From Acidimicrobiales bacterium (lineage in GTDB: Bacteria > Actinomycetota > Acidimicrobiia > Acidimicrobiales > Iamiaceae): a DNA stretch of 64,000 nucleotides. The stretch lies in contig JAUJOW010000003.1 in assembly GCA_030447445.1 (NCBI GenBank), positions 113,698 through 177,697 of the forward strand, written 5' to 3'. The notes under the pieces were generated by a model that searched no databases, was not told the DNA's origin, and saw nothing but the letters and a program-made list of their open reading frames with translations. Of this stretch, positions 48,826-57,328 are shown piece after piece; position 1 is the stretch's first letter, and each line of letters starts with the position of its first letter. The position numbers and the translations under genes are program-made.

Positions 48826-50841
48826 TCAGTCAACGAGCGCCGCCTCCTGCTCGGGGGCGGCTTCGGCGCCCGTGGTCGTGTCGTCGCCGGCGGGTCCGTG
48901 GCCGCCGTGGTCGTGGGGGGCCTCGTCGTCGGAGGCGGGCTCGAGGGTCAAGCCGTAGATGGCGGCGATGACGAACAGCCCGCCGACCAGGCACAGCCAG
49001 AGGTTGTAGATCAGCCCGTAGCCGACGATGGGCAGGCCCGCAGCGAGCACGAGCGGCCAGTACGACGGCGACGGCAGATGCACGTCGGTGGCGTCGCCGG
49101 TCTGGACGACGTCGGCGGTGGCGGCGATGCGCACCGGCCGACCCTTGTCGTCCTCGCCGTACTTGCGGTGCCAGAAGTCGTCGAACTGGGTGATCACGGG
49201 CACCTCGTCGAAGTTGTGCTCAGGGGTGGGCGAGGGGACCATCCACTCGAGCGAGCGCCCGTCCCACGGGTCGGCCGCCATCACCTTGGCCGCCGCGCGG
49301 GCCCGGCGCCGGCTGACCACGATGTTCGCGAAGAACATGACCACGGCGAGGGCGATGATGAAGGCTCCGATGGTGGACACGAAGTTCCAGAAGTTGAAGC
49401 CGTAGCCGTCGCTGTAGGTGTAGATCCGGCGGGGCATCCCCTGGAGGCCGAGGATGTGCATCGGCCCGAAGGTCATGTTGAAACCGATGAGGATGACCCA
49501 GAAGTTCACCTTGCCGAGCTTGTCGTCGAGGGCGTAACCGAAGGCCTTGGGCCACCAGAAGTAGAAGCCGCCGAGGAAGCCGAGGAGGGCACCTCCGAAC
49601 AGCACGTAGTGGAAGTGGGCGACGATGTAGTAGGTGTCGGTCTGCTGGGTGTCCGACGGGGACACGGCGTGGGTGACCCCCGACAGGCCGCCGATGGTGA
49701 ACATGCTCACGAGACCGATGGCGAACAGCATGGGCGTGGAGAAGCGCAGCTTGCCGCCCCACATGGTGGCCAGCCAGTTGAGGACCTTCACCCCGGTGGG
49801 TACGGCGATGAACATGGTCGACACCGAGAACGCCGCCACCGAGATGGGACCGATCCCGGAGGCGAACATGTGGTGGGCCCATACCCCCCAGCCCATGAAG
49901 CCGATGGCGATGCCCGAGAACACCATGAACGGGTAGCCGAAGAGGGGTTTGCGGGAGAACACGGGGATGATCTCGGACACCACACCGAAGGCGGGGAGGA
50001 TCATGATGTAGACCTCCGGGTGCCCGAAGATCCAGAACAGGTGCTCCCACAACAGGGGGTCGGCGCCGGCTTCGACGTTGAAGAAGTTTGCCCCGAAGAG
50101 CCGGTCGAACATCAACAGGAACTGGGCGGAGGTGAGCACCGGGATGGCGAAGAGGAGGAGGAACTGGGTCACCAGGGCCATCCACGTGAACACGGGCATC
50201 TTCATGAGGGTCATGCCGGGCGCCCGCATGTTGAGGCAGGTCACGATCAGGTTGATGGCACCGGTCAGCGAGGCCAGACCGGTCATGATGAGGCCCATGT
50301 TCCAGAAGTCGATGCCGTGGTGTGGCGAGAAGGCGACACCGTTGTTCGGTGCGTAGTTGAACCAGCCGCCGTCGGGGGCGTGGCCGAGCAGCCACGACGA
50401 GTTGAGCATGAGCCCCCCGGCCAGGAACACCCAGAAGCCGAAGGCGTTGAGCCGGGGGAAGGCCACGTCTCGGGCGCCGATCTGCAACGGGATCAGGTAG
50501 TTCATGAGCGCCGAGCCGATGGGCATCACCACCAGGAACACCATGGTGGTGCCGTGCATGGTGAAGACCTGGTTGTAGAGGTCCGCCGACAGGAGCTGGC
50601 CCGACGGGGTGGCGAGCTGGACCCGGATCAGCAGGGCCTCGATGCCGCCGATCACGAAGAACACGAGGGCGGCGGCCCCGTACATGATGCCGATCTTCTT
50701 GTGGTCGACCGTGGTGACCCAGCTTCGCCAGCCCGTGGTGGTGCGGGGCCGGGAGAACACCCCGAGCGGGTTGCGGGCCGGGCCGCGCCCGTTGCCCGTG
50801 GGGAGGGCGAGGGGGCCGGCCTCGGTCGGGGTCAATGACAT
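48826..50841 (-). CDS. ctaD: cytochrome c oxidase subunit I
   Basis: 671-residue catalytic subunit of an A-type haem-copper oxidase. Haem a ligands are His96 (FTMHGTTM) and His411; the haem a3 ligand is His409 (VAHFHYVLFG). Cu_B is held by His274 in GHPEVY, with Glu276 and the cross-linked Tyr278, and by His323-His324 in WAHHMF. The family SLEWMVPSPTPEHNF segment is present at the end, followed by two extra helices and an acidic tail (EEAAL-type). ATG 50841 has AGGAG about 8 nt upstream. It reduces O2 to water with proton pumping. Confidence 0.96.
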   Translation of the reverse strand: MSLTPTEAGPLALPTGNGRGPARNPLGVFSRPRTTTGWRSWVTTVDHKKIGIMYGAAALVFFVIGGIEALLIRVQLATPSGQLLSADLYNQVFTMHGTTMVFLVVMPIGSALMNYLIPLQIGARDVAFPRLNAFGFWVFLAGGLMLNSSWLLGHAPDGGWFNYAPNNGVAFSPHHGIDFWNMGLIMTGLASLTGAINLIVTCLNMRAPGMTLMKMPVFTWMALVTQFLLLFAIPVLTSAQFLLMFDRLFGANFFNVEAGADPLLWEHLFWIFGHPEVYIMILPAFGVVSEIIPVFSRKPLFGYPFMVFSGIAIGFMGWGVWAHHMFASGIGPISVAAFSVSTMFIAVPTGVKVLNWLATMWGGKLRFSTPMLFAIGLVSMFTIGGLSGVTHAVSPSDTQQTDTYYIVAHFHYVLFGGALLGFLGGFYFWWPKAFGYALDDKLGKVNFWVILIGFNMTFGPMHILGLQGMPRRIYTYSDGYGFNFWNFVSTIGAFIIALAVVMFFANIVVSRRRARAAAKVMAADPWDGRSLEWMVPSPTPEHNFDEVPVITQFDDFWHRKYGEDDKGRPVRIAATADVVQTGDATDVHLPSPSYWPLVLAAGLPIVGYGLIYNLWLCLVGGLFVIAAIYGLTLEPASDDEAPHDHGGHGPAGDDTTTGAEAAPEQEAALVD

Positions 50842-50850
50842 GGTCGGCTC

Positions 50851-52095
50851 CTACTCCAGCGTCTCGAGGTCGGCGACGAGCTGGTCGATCTGGTCTTCGG
50901 ACAGCTCCAGGTTGGGCATGCCACGCGCACCGATCGGCTCGGTCATCGGGTTGAGCTGCCCGACGATCCCTTCGGTCTCCTGGTCGGGCGCCATCGGCTT
51001 CTGGGCCGGCGGGTTGCGCAGCCAGGCCTCGAGGGCGGCCCGGTTGAGGCAGCGAGCCCGGCCCTCGGGGTCATCGGCCCAGTCCACCCCGAGCGCTTCG
51101 CAGAACGGGGTTGCCTTGCGGAGAAGGAACTTGCCGCCGGCGAAGGTGGTCCTGCTCATGAGGTGGGTGAGGTCGGGCGCGTAGCCGGACACCTGCAGGC
51201 TCCGGTCCTTGATCCTGCCGTTCGGTGTGAACCGCTCCCGGTTGCCGGCGTTGACCCCGTTGATCACGTGGCAGCTCGAGCAGAGCTGCTGGGTGAAGAC
51301 GCGGTAGCCCTCGGCCGCCGGTGAGGTGTCGCTCTCCCCGTACCGCCTCGCCGCCTCCTGTTGGCCCTCGGCCCAGATGGCGAAGTCCTCCTCGCTGAGG
51401 GCGATGACCTTGATGCGCATGTCGGCGTGGGCCAGCCCGCAGTACTCGGTGCACTGCCCCAGGTACTCGCCGGGCTGGTCGGCCTCGATGCTCCACGGGT
51501 GCTCCCGTCCGGGCACGGCGTCGCGCTTGCCGTTGAGCTTGGGCGCCCAGAAGCTGTGGATGACGTCGCGGGCGGTGATGGTGAGGTCGATGTCCCGCTC
51601 GGCCGGGATCACGAGGTCGTTGGCGGTGGTGATCTCGTCGAACTTCCCGTCGCCGTCGAGGTCGTAGCGGTACTCCCACCACCACTGCTGGCCGATGACC
51701 TCGACCTTGAGCGCCCCTTCCTCGGCGTCGGCGCTCAGGTCGAAGATGGTGACCACGGTGGCCACGCCCACGACGGCCATGATGAGGGCCGGGACGATCG
51801 TCCAGGTGATCTCGAGGCGGGTGTTGCCGTGGACCTGCTTCGGGATCTCGTCGAAGTCGTCGTCATCCTTGGCCCGGAACTTGAGGGGCACCAGCAGGCA
51901 GGCGGCCAGGATGATCACGAACACCACCCCGGCGGCGGCGAACACCGGGACGCTGAGGTTCTGGATGGTCCGGGCCGCTGGGCCCTCGGACTCGAACATG
52001 GTCTGGGGGTGGCGGTCCAGGGCGTCGCCGCAGCCGGCCAGCAGCCCCACCATCGCCAGCGGAGCGAACGTACGCACTCGGGCCACGGCGCCCAT
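50851..52095 (-). CDS. ctaC: cytochrome c oxidase subunit II fused to cytochrome c (caa3)
   Basis: 414-residue lipoprotein subunit. The lipobox GLLAGC gives Cys22, two membrane helices follow, and the CuA domain carries His180, Cys215, Glu217, Cys219, His223 and Met226 (QCTEYCGLAHADM). A c-type haem domain follows with CSSCH at 272-276 and a candidate Met ligand in KPMAPDQ or MPNLELS. The fusion means electrons come from a membrane-bound cytochrome c or bc complex directly. GAGGAGGAG about 6 nt upstream fixes the start at ATG 52095 rather than the longer frame from 52185. Confidence 0.95.
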   Translation of the reverse strand: MGAVARVRTFAPLAMVGLLAGCGDALDRHPQTMFESEGPAARTIQNLSVPVFAAAGVVFVIILAACLLVPLKFRAKDDDDFDEIPKQVHGNTRLEITWTIVPALIMAVVGVATVVTIFDLSADAEEGALKVEVIGQQWWWEYRYDLDGDGKFDEITTANDLVIPAERDIDLTITARDVIHSFWAPKLNGKRDAVPGREHPWSIEADQPGEYLGQCTEYCGLAHADMRIKVIALSEEDFAIWAEGQQEAARRYGESDTSPAAEGYRVFTQQLCSSCHVINGVNAGNRERFTPNGRIKDRSLQVSGYAPDLTHLMSRTTFAGGKFLLRKATPFCEALGVDWADDPEGRARCLNRAALEAWLRNPPAQKPMAPDQETEGIVGQLNPMTEPIGARGMPNLELSEDQIDQLVADLETLE

Positions 52096-52181
52096 CGAAG
52101 CTCCTCCTCGACTCGTGGCCGGAGTGTCCCGCATCCCTCGGCGGGTTGCCAACTCGGGCCGCCGCACGGTCCCCGACCGCC

Positions 52182-53024
52182 TCACGGGCCGAGCTCCACC
52201 GCGATTGGGCCGGGCCGGCCCACGCTGCCCTCACCCTCGCCGTGCCCGTCCTCCTCGGCCTCGTGCGGCTCGACCTCCCGGGGGCCGACGGCGGCGCCGA
52301 TCACGCCGGCGGCCAGCACGGCCAGGCCGCCGACGAGCAGGAGGGCGGCCAGGACGTTGGGGCTGACCCGGGGGCGGGCCGACAGCAGCCAGGCCACGCC
52401 GAGGATGAGGGCAGGCACCAGGCCGAACAGCAGGTAGGAGCCGATCTTGGGGACGGCCAGCAGGACCCGGGACACGGCCAGCACGAACACGGCGATGCCG
52501 ACCGCCGACAGCACCGGCACCTCGATGGGGTACATCACCCGGTTGCGGATGCTCCGGTTGAGCGCCGGGTCCGCGGTGGCACGGTCGGCCCAGTTCTTGA
52601 CCGCCCACTCGAAGGCCACGGCGACGAGCACGCCGATGCCGAGCACCACCAGCGGCGAGCCGACCACCAGGCCGATCACCACCGAGCCCACGCCGAAGGC
52701 GGCCACGACGGGCCAGTAGCTGAGACCCTGCGGGACGCTGGGGGCAGGTGGTGTCTCGCTGCCCACGAGCTCGGCGCCGGCCTCGGCGTCGGCGTCGCGG
52801 AAAGCCACGGTGACGCAGCCGATGAACAGGGAGGCGACGAACAGCCCGACGAGGACGCTGTAGCCGACGTGGTCGCCGACCCGGCCCTTGTAGCCGAGGG
52901 TGAGGACGCCGATGATCGTGTCGAGGTCGACCTGATGGCCGGCGCTGGCCCCGCCGTAGACGGCGGCGGCGACGAGGGCGGCGACGGCCAGACCGAAGAA
53001 GTACTTGGATCCGGTGGTGAGCAC
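52182..53024 (-). CDS. membrane protein of the oxidase operon, function unknown
   Basis: 280-residue integral membrane protein with about seven helices, starting TTGSKYFFGLAVAALVAAAVYGG. The segment FEWAVKNWADRATADPALNRSIRNRVMYPIEVP looks like a conserved amphipathic loop. I do not know a named family; proteins of this size are common beside the caa3 genes of related Actinobacteria from general memory. The tail is acidic and His-containing (EPHEAEEDGHGEGEG). GTG 53024 is 11 nt after the III-like gene's stop. It may be an extra subunit or assembly factor. Confidence 0.7.
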   Translation of the reverse strand: MLTTGSKYFFGLAVAALVAAAVYGGASAGHQVDLDTIIGVLTLGYKGRVGDHVGYSVLVGLFVASLFIGCVTVAFRDADAEAGAELVGSETPPAPSVPQGLSYWPVVAAFGVGSVVIGLVVGSPLVVLGIGVLVAVAFEWAVKNWADRATADPALNRSIRNRVMYPIEVPVLSAVGIAVFVLAVSRVLLAVPKIGSYLLFGLVPALILGVAWLLSARPRVSPNVLAALLLVGGLAVLAAGVIGAAVGPREVEPHEAEEDGHGEGEGSVGRPGPIAVELGP

Positions 53025-53035
53025 GGTGGGATCGC

Positions 53036-53752
53036 CTACTTCGTCACGTAGATGGCGAGCCAGATGACCACGTACACGGCGACGGTGGCGTACCAGCACA
53101 TCGCCGCCGCCGAGATGCCCTCCTTGTCCCGGCCGGCGTACTGGCCGCCGAGGGTGCGGAAGGTCATGAGCCCGGCGAAGACGAGGGCGGCGACCACCAT
53201 GGCCAGGTGGGCGGTCGTGATCACGTAGATCAGGACGGCAGCGGCGCTGTCGCGGATGCCGAGGTTCATCTGCGAGTAGAGGAACGTCGTGGCGTTGATC
53301 ACGCACACGCCGAAGAGGATGGTGATGCCGAGCGCCAGGTAGGCGTGGGGGCGGTCGTTCTTGCCCACCGACCACACCGCCCAGTGCATGGTGACCACCG
53401 ACATGGCGAAGGTGACGAGGATCATGTTGGCCGGGGTCAGCGGGATCACGGTCTCTTCGGGCAGCCAGGCCCCGGTGCGGTCGAGGGTGGCGGCTCGGGT
53501 GGCGAGGTAGACGCCGATCAGCCCGGCGAAGGCCATGAAGGTGCCGGCCAGGGCGAGGGCGGTGCCGACGAGCAGGACCCGCGGGCGGGCCGGGGGCGGG
53601 GCGGGGGCGACGGCGGGCACCGTGTCGGCCACCTCCCACCCGGTCACGTCGACCGGGGTGGCGGGGAGGCCGGCAGTCGGGGCGGGGCCGGCGGCGCTCG
53701 GATCGGCGGCGGTGGTCGCGCGATCGGCGGCGGGGGTGCTGGTGGAGGCCAT
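53036..53752 (-). CDS. haem-copper oxidase subunit III-like protein, divergent
   Basis: 238-residue membrane protein resembling subunit III. The N-terminal 50 residues are a Pro/Ala-rich soluble tail, then five helices: LLVGTALALAGTFMAFAGLIG, NMILVTFAMSVVTMHWAVWS, ALGITILFGVCVINATTFLY, VITTAHLAMVVAALVFAGLM and AMCWYATVAVYVVIWLAIYV. The final YWHFVDVVW signature is replaced by CWYATVAVYVVIW, so the conserved His/Asp are lost. ATG 53752 overlaps the stop of the subunit I-like gene by 1 nt, so they are co-translated as a second I/III pair. Confidence 0.8.
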   Translation of the reverse strand: MASTSTPAADRATTAADPSAAGPAPTAGLPATPVDVTGWEVADTVPAVAPAPPPARPRVLLVGTALALAGTFMAFAGLIGVYLATRAATLDRTGAWLPEETVIPLTPANMILVTFAMSVVTMHWAVWSVGKNDRPHAYLALGITILFGVCVINATTFLYSQMNLGIRDSAAAVLIYVITTAHLAMVVAALVFAGLMTFRTLGGQYAGRDKEGISAAAMCWYATVAVYVVIWLAIYVTK

Positions 53753-55503
53753 CAGCCGACACTCCCGGAGGCCTTGGCCGTCGCCGCCGCCCTGGTTTCG
53801 CCGGCGGCCCCGGTCTCGCCGGTGGCTCCGATCTCGCCGGTGCCTTCGGTCCCGCCGACGTCCCGGCCGTCGGTGGCTCCGGTCTCGCCGGCGGTCCGGC
53901 CGTCGGGGTCCCGGCCGTCGAGCAGCGGCGTGGCCGAGGAGACGGCGGGCAGGTCGGCGAAGTTGCCGAGGGGCGGGGGCGACGGTGTGGCCCACTCGAG
54001 GGTGTGGCCGTCCCACGGGTCGTCGGGGACACGATCGCCCCGCCGGCGCAGGCCACCGAGGAGCCCGGCGAGGCCCAGGAGCAGGCCCAGCAGCACCAGC
54101 ACGCCGCCGGCCGCCGAGGCGAGGTTCAAGGCGTCGATGCCCCGCTCGGCTTCCCGGTCGTCGCCGACCACGACCGAGAGGACGTCGGGGAAGGCGAGGA
54201 CGAAGGTGCCGACCAGCAGCACCAGCGCCGCTGTCCGCCCGGCCGCCTCCGAGAGCGGGCGGCCGACGATCTTCGTGGCCCAGTACCACAGCCCGCCGAG
54301 GCCGCCGATGGTGGCGGCCAGGGTGACGAGGTGGACATGGGCGCCGGCGTAGAGGTCGGTGCCCAGCTCGAAGCGCTCGATGGGGGCGGTGGCGCCGACG
54401 AGCGCACCGACGAGCAGCACGAGGAGGGCGGCCACGGAGAACAGCAGCGGGCTGGCCAGCCGGGGCCGACCGGCCCGCAGCGCCGTGGCCGCCCCGCCGA
54501 GCACCACCAGCACCGGCACCACGGCGGCCAACGCGAAGACGATGGCCACGGGCGTGCGGCCCGAACCGGGGGAGACGGTGGGCTGCACGAACGCCCCGAA
54601 GCCGAGCAACCCGAAGGCCCCGATGGCGCCCATGGCGGCGCCGCGCCTCCCCGGCCGGGCTCGGGCAGACACCGGGACGGCGTCGGCGGCGAACCCGAGG
54701 ACGGGCACGGCGAAAGCGTAGATCTGGGGTTGGCGCAGGGCCCAGAGGATCCGGTCGTACATGACTGGACCGTCTCGTCCGAACGCCACCGCCCCGTACC
54801 GGTGGTCGACGTAGATGAGGGCCAGCGTGGCCACGAGCACCGGGAGGGACACGAGCCACAGCACCGAGGTCACGAGCATCGCCCACGAGAACATCGGGGT
54901 CCGGGCCAAGGTCAGGCCCGGCGCCCGCAGGGTGAGCACGGTGGTGGCCACGCACAGGGCTCCGAGGAGCAGGGCGACGAGGACAGCGATGAAGGCCACC
55001 GCCCACAGATCGACGCCGTCGTCGCGGCCGCCACCGGGGCCGCCGTTGATGGCGTAGGCGGCCAGCAGCACGCCGCCGGCGACCAGCCAGGACCAGAACG
55101 AGGCGGCGGCGGCACGGGGGAAGGCGATGGCGCTGGCCCCGACCTGCAGGGGCACCACACACATGGCCACCCCGAGCAGGAAGGGCGCGAGGAAGAGGAA
55201 CAGGCCGGCGACGCTGTGCAGTGTGAAGGTCTGGAAGACCGTGTCCTCGGGCAGCGTGCCCGCCTCGAACTTCTCGATGGCCACCGCCTGACCGGCTAGG
55301 CCGGACACGAGCAGGAAGAGGAGTGACGCCCCGATGTAGAGGCGCCCGATGGCCTTGTGATCACCGCTGCCGACCACCGACGCCAGCCCTGCTGGTGCGA
55401 CCGGCGGCTGGCCCCGGGCTTGCCCACCCTCGCCCGCAGACCTCGTCCCGCCGGCGACGCTGGTGGCCCCGGTCGCCTCGGGCGGCGTTTCGGTGACAGT
55501 CAT
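53752..55503 (-). CDS. subunit I-like haem-copper oxidase paralogue lacking Cu_B ligands
   Basis: 583-residue paralogue of CtaD with about 12-13 helices. Aligned by eye with the ctaD at 48826, the haem ligands are kept (His96 in FTLHS; His389 and His391 in AHVHLV), as is the DGHTLEWATPSPPPLGNF tail. The Cu_B site is gone: the GHPEVY motif is RQPQIY (His to Gln258, Glu to Gln260, Tyr262 kept), and WAHHMF is GAFVQP (both His lost). Oxygen reduction by the normal route is therefore unlikely. The C-terminal 60 residues are a Gly/Thr/Ala repeat-like tail. ATG 55503 is used; a TTG at 55590 is possible. Confidence 0.82.
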   Translation of the reverse strand: MTVTETPPEATGATSVAGGTRSAGEGGQARGQPPVAPAGLASVVGSGDHKAIGRLYIGASLLFLLVSGLAGQAVAIEKFEAGTLPEDTVFQTFTLHSVAGLFLFLAPFLLGVAMCVVPLQVGASAIAFPRAAAASFWSWLVAGGVLLAAYAINGGPGGGRDDGVDLWAVAFIAVLVALLLGALCVATTVLTLRAPGLTLARTPMFSWAMLVTSVLWLVSLPVLVATLALIYVDHRYGAVAFGRDGPVMYDRILWALRQPQIYAFAVPVLGFAADAVPVSARARPGRRGAAMGAIGAFGLLGFGAFVQPTVSPGSGRTPVAIVFALAAVVPVLVVLGGAATALRAGRPRLASPLLFSVAALLVLLVGALVGATAPIERFELGTDLYAGAHVHLVTLAATIGGLGGLWYWATKIVGRPLSEAAGRTAALVLLVGTFVLAFPDVLSVVVGDDREAERGIDALNLASAAGGVLVLLGLLLGLAGLLGGLRRRGDRVPDDPWDGHTLEWATPSPPPLGNFADLPAVSSATPLLDGRDPDGRTAGETGATDGRDVGGTEGTGEIGATGETGAAGETRAAATAKASGSVG

Positions 55504-55660
55504 CGACGCGGTGACCTCGCCGGCACCCGAGCCCGCCCGGCGGACGCGACGGTGCCTCCTGTGGGAGCGGTTCGGTTGGTTTCGGGACAATACACAGGCC
55601 CGTTCACGGCACCGAAACCGTCCCCTTCACGGCTGCCGCGGTCGCGCATCGCCGCCGTGG

Positions 55661-56563
55661 TCACAGGCCCGAGCGGACCAGCTGATCGAGGGCCATGGCA
55701 CCGAACAGCAGCGTGATGTAGGTGATCGACCACCCGAACAGGCGCATGGCCCGCTCCGAGGTCGGCTGCCGCAGCAGCCCGACGGCCAGCCAAAGGTAGG
55801 CGCCACCCAGGACCACCGCCGCCGCCAGGTAGAGGCCGCCCATCCCCGCCACCGGCGAGAACAGCACGGTCAGCGCCCACAGCAGGACCGTGTAGCCGAC
55901 GATGCGCACCGCGGTCGTCCGCAGGCTGGCCACGACGGGCAGCATCGGGACGTCAGCGGCCCGGTAGTCGTCGCGGTACTTGATGGCGAGGGCCCAGAAG
56001 TGCGGTGGGGTCCAGTAGAAGATGATGGCGAACAGCACCACCGGCGCCCAGGCCAGCTCGCCGGTCACCGAGGTCCAGCCCACGAGGACGGGCACGGCCC
56101 CCGCCGCCCCCCCGATCACGATGTTGCTCTTCGACGTGCGCTTCAACCACAGCGTGTAGACGAAGACGTAGAAGAGGCAGGCGCTGACCGCCAGCACGGC
56201 GCTCAGCAGGTTCACCGTGGTGGCCAGCAGGACGAAGGCGGCGACCTCGAGGGCGACGGCAAAGGCCAGGGCAGCCGCTGGCTCGATCTCGCCGGTGACG
56301 AGCGGCCGGCTCTTGGTGCGCTCCATGACGCTGTCGATGTCGCGGTCCACGTACATGTTGATGGCGTTGGCGCCACCGGCGGCCAGGGCACCACCGGCCA
56401 CGGTGGCCAGGACCAGCCAGCCCGAGGGAAGACCACGGGCCGCCACCACCTGGGTGGGGACGGTGGTGACGAGCAGCAGCTCGATGATCCGGGGCTTGGT
56501 GAGCGCCACGTACGCCCCGATCCGCGAGCGCGCCGACGAGCGTCGCGGAGGGGCCAGATGCAC
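55661..56563 (-). CDS. ctaB: protohaem IX farnesyltransferase (haem O synthase)
   Basis: 300-residue UbiA-family prenyltransferase that adds farnesyl to haem B to make haem O. The first Asp-rich motif is NMYVDRDID and the second YRDDYRAADVPMLP; TKPRIIELLLVTTVPT near residues 22-37, KSRPLVTGEI and WTPPHFWALAIKYRDDY are family hallmarks. Nine helices are expected. GTG 56563 has TAGGGT (56575-56570) 6 nt upstream on the minus strand. It supplies ctaA (58440) and the oxidase genes. Confidence 0.95.
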   Translation of the reverse strand: MHLAPPRRSSARSRIGAYVALTKPRIIELLLVTTVPTQVVAARGLPSGWLVLATVAGGALAAGGANAINMYVDRDIDSVMERTKSRPLVTGEIEPAAALAFAVALEVAAFVLLATTVNLLSAVLAVSACLFYVFVYTLWLKRTSKSNIVIGGAAGAVPVLVGWTSVTGELAWAPVVLFAIIFYWTPPHFWALAIKYRDDYRAADVPMLPVVASLRTTAVRIVGYTVLLWALTVLFSPVAGMGGLYLAAAVVLGGAYLWLAVGLLRQPTSERAMRLFGWSITYITLLFGAMALDQLVRSGL

Positions 56564-56569
56564 CTCCGA

Positions 56570-56575
56570 ACCCTA
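56570..56575 (-). promoter_or_regulatory. -10 element of ctaB, leaderless type
   Basis: On the minus strand TAGGGT ends 6 nt before the ctaB GTG (56563); the intervening TCGGAG is too close to act as a Shine-Dalgarno. Confidence 0.4.
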
Positions 56576-56689
56576 CGGCCGGCCCTGCGGACGAGCCAAT
56601 GCGGGGCTGCCAAAAGGAAGCGGTCTGACCCTGCGCCGACAGCCGTGGACCGGTGCCGGCCTACGGCCGGAGCTGAGCCCCCGAGACGG

Positions 56690-57238
56690 TCAACTCGCCA
56701 CCAGGAGTCCACCCGGGGTCCGCGCCGTGCCGAGCATCACCGCAGCGGACCGCATCAACCCGGAGACGACGAGCGCACTGCGCTCCCGGCTGGCCAGATC
56801 CCACACCGCCACCGCCGCCACCGGCGCCCTGACCTGGCCGGCGTCGCGCCGGTCGAGCACCGCTCGGGCCAGCCGGGCCCGCTCCAAGGGCGTGTCGACC
56901 CTGGCCAGCACCGCCGGCAGGGCCGCCTCGAGCGCCTCCGGGTCGTCGTCCTCGACCGCTTCGAGGAACGCGTCCACATCCGGGGTCACCAGGCGGGGTA
57001 CCCGCACCTGCACCGACGAGTCCAGCCGGGGGAGGTCCTCCACCATCTCCTCGAAAAGCTCCTCCAGCTCGTGGTCAGCGCACCGAGCCAGCACCCTCGC
57101 CGCCGGTCTGGCCAGGCCGGCCAGAAAGGCCTTGGCCATCTCGCTGTCCGAGGGGCCCTTCTGCACCCCGCAGCAGAACTTGGCCTTCAGCCCGCTGCCG
57201 CACCCGCACCGTTGGTTCCGACCCCTGCCTGGCCACAC
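56690..57238 (-). CDS. SEC-C motif protein
   Basis: 182-residue protein that opens with a SEC-C zinc motif, RNQRCGCGSGLKAKFCCG (about residues 7-24), the same CxCxSG...CC pattern found at the end of SecA and in many stand-alone bacterial proteins. The rest is an Ala/Leu/Glu-rich helical domain (ADHELEELFEEMVEDLPRLD, LEAVEDDDPEALEAALPAVL) of unknown role. The start is decided by a strong GGAGGAGGGAG site about 7 nt before GTG 57238; a TTG at 57259 in the same frame overlaps that site. It stands alone between ctaB and a DUF559 gene. Confidence 0.8.
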   Translation of the reverse strand: MWPGRGRNQRCGCGSGLKAKFCCGVQKGPSDSEMAKAFLAGLARPAARVLARCADHELEELFEEMVEDLPRLDSSVQVRVPRLVTPDVDAFLEAVEDDDPEALEAALPAVLARVDTPLERARLARAVLDRRDAGQVRAPVAAVAVWDLASRERSALVVSGLMRSAAVMLGTARTPGGLLVAS

Positions 57239-57328
57239 CGCCCCCTCTCCCTCCTCCAACGTTCTCCAGAACCGGAAGGTACCGGCCCCGTCGCACCCGC
57301 CGACGGACCCTCACGCCATGCCGGGAGA

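Noticed and set aside
48214-50838. 874-codon plus-strand open frame, His/Asp/Glu/Gly-rich
   Set aside because: Antisense of ctaD and ctaE, whose catalytic residues are unmistakable on the minus strand.
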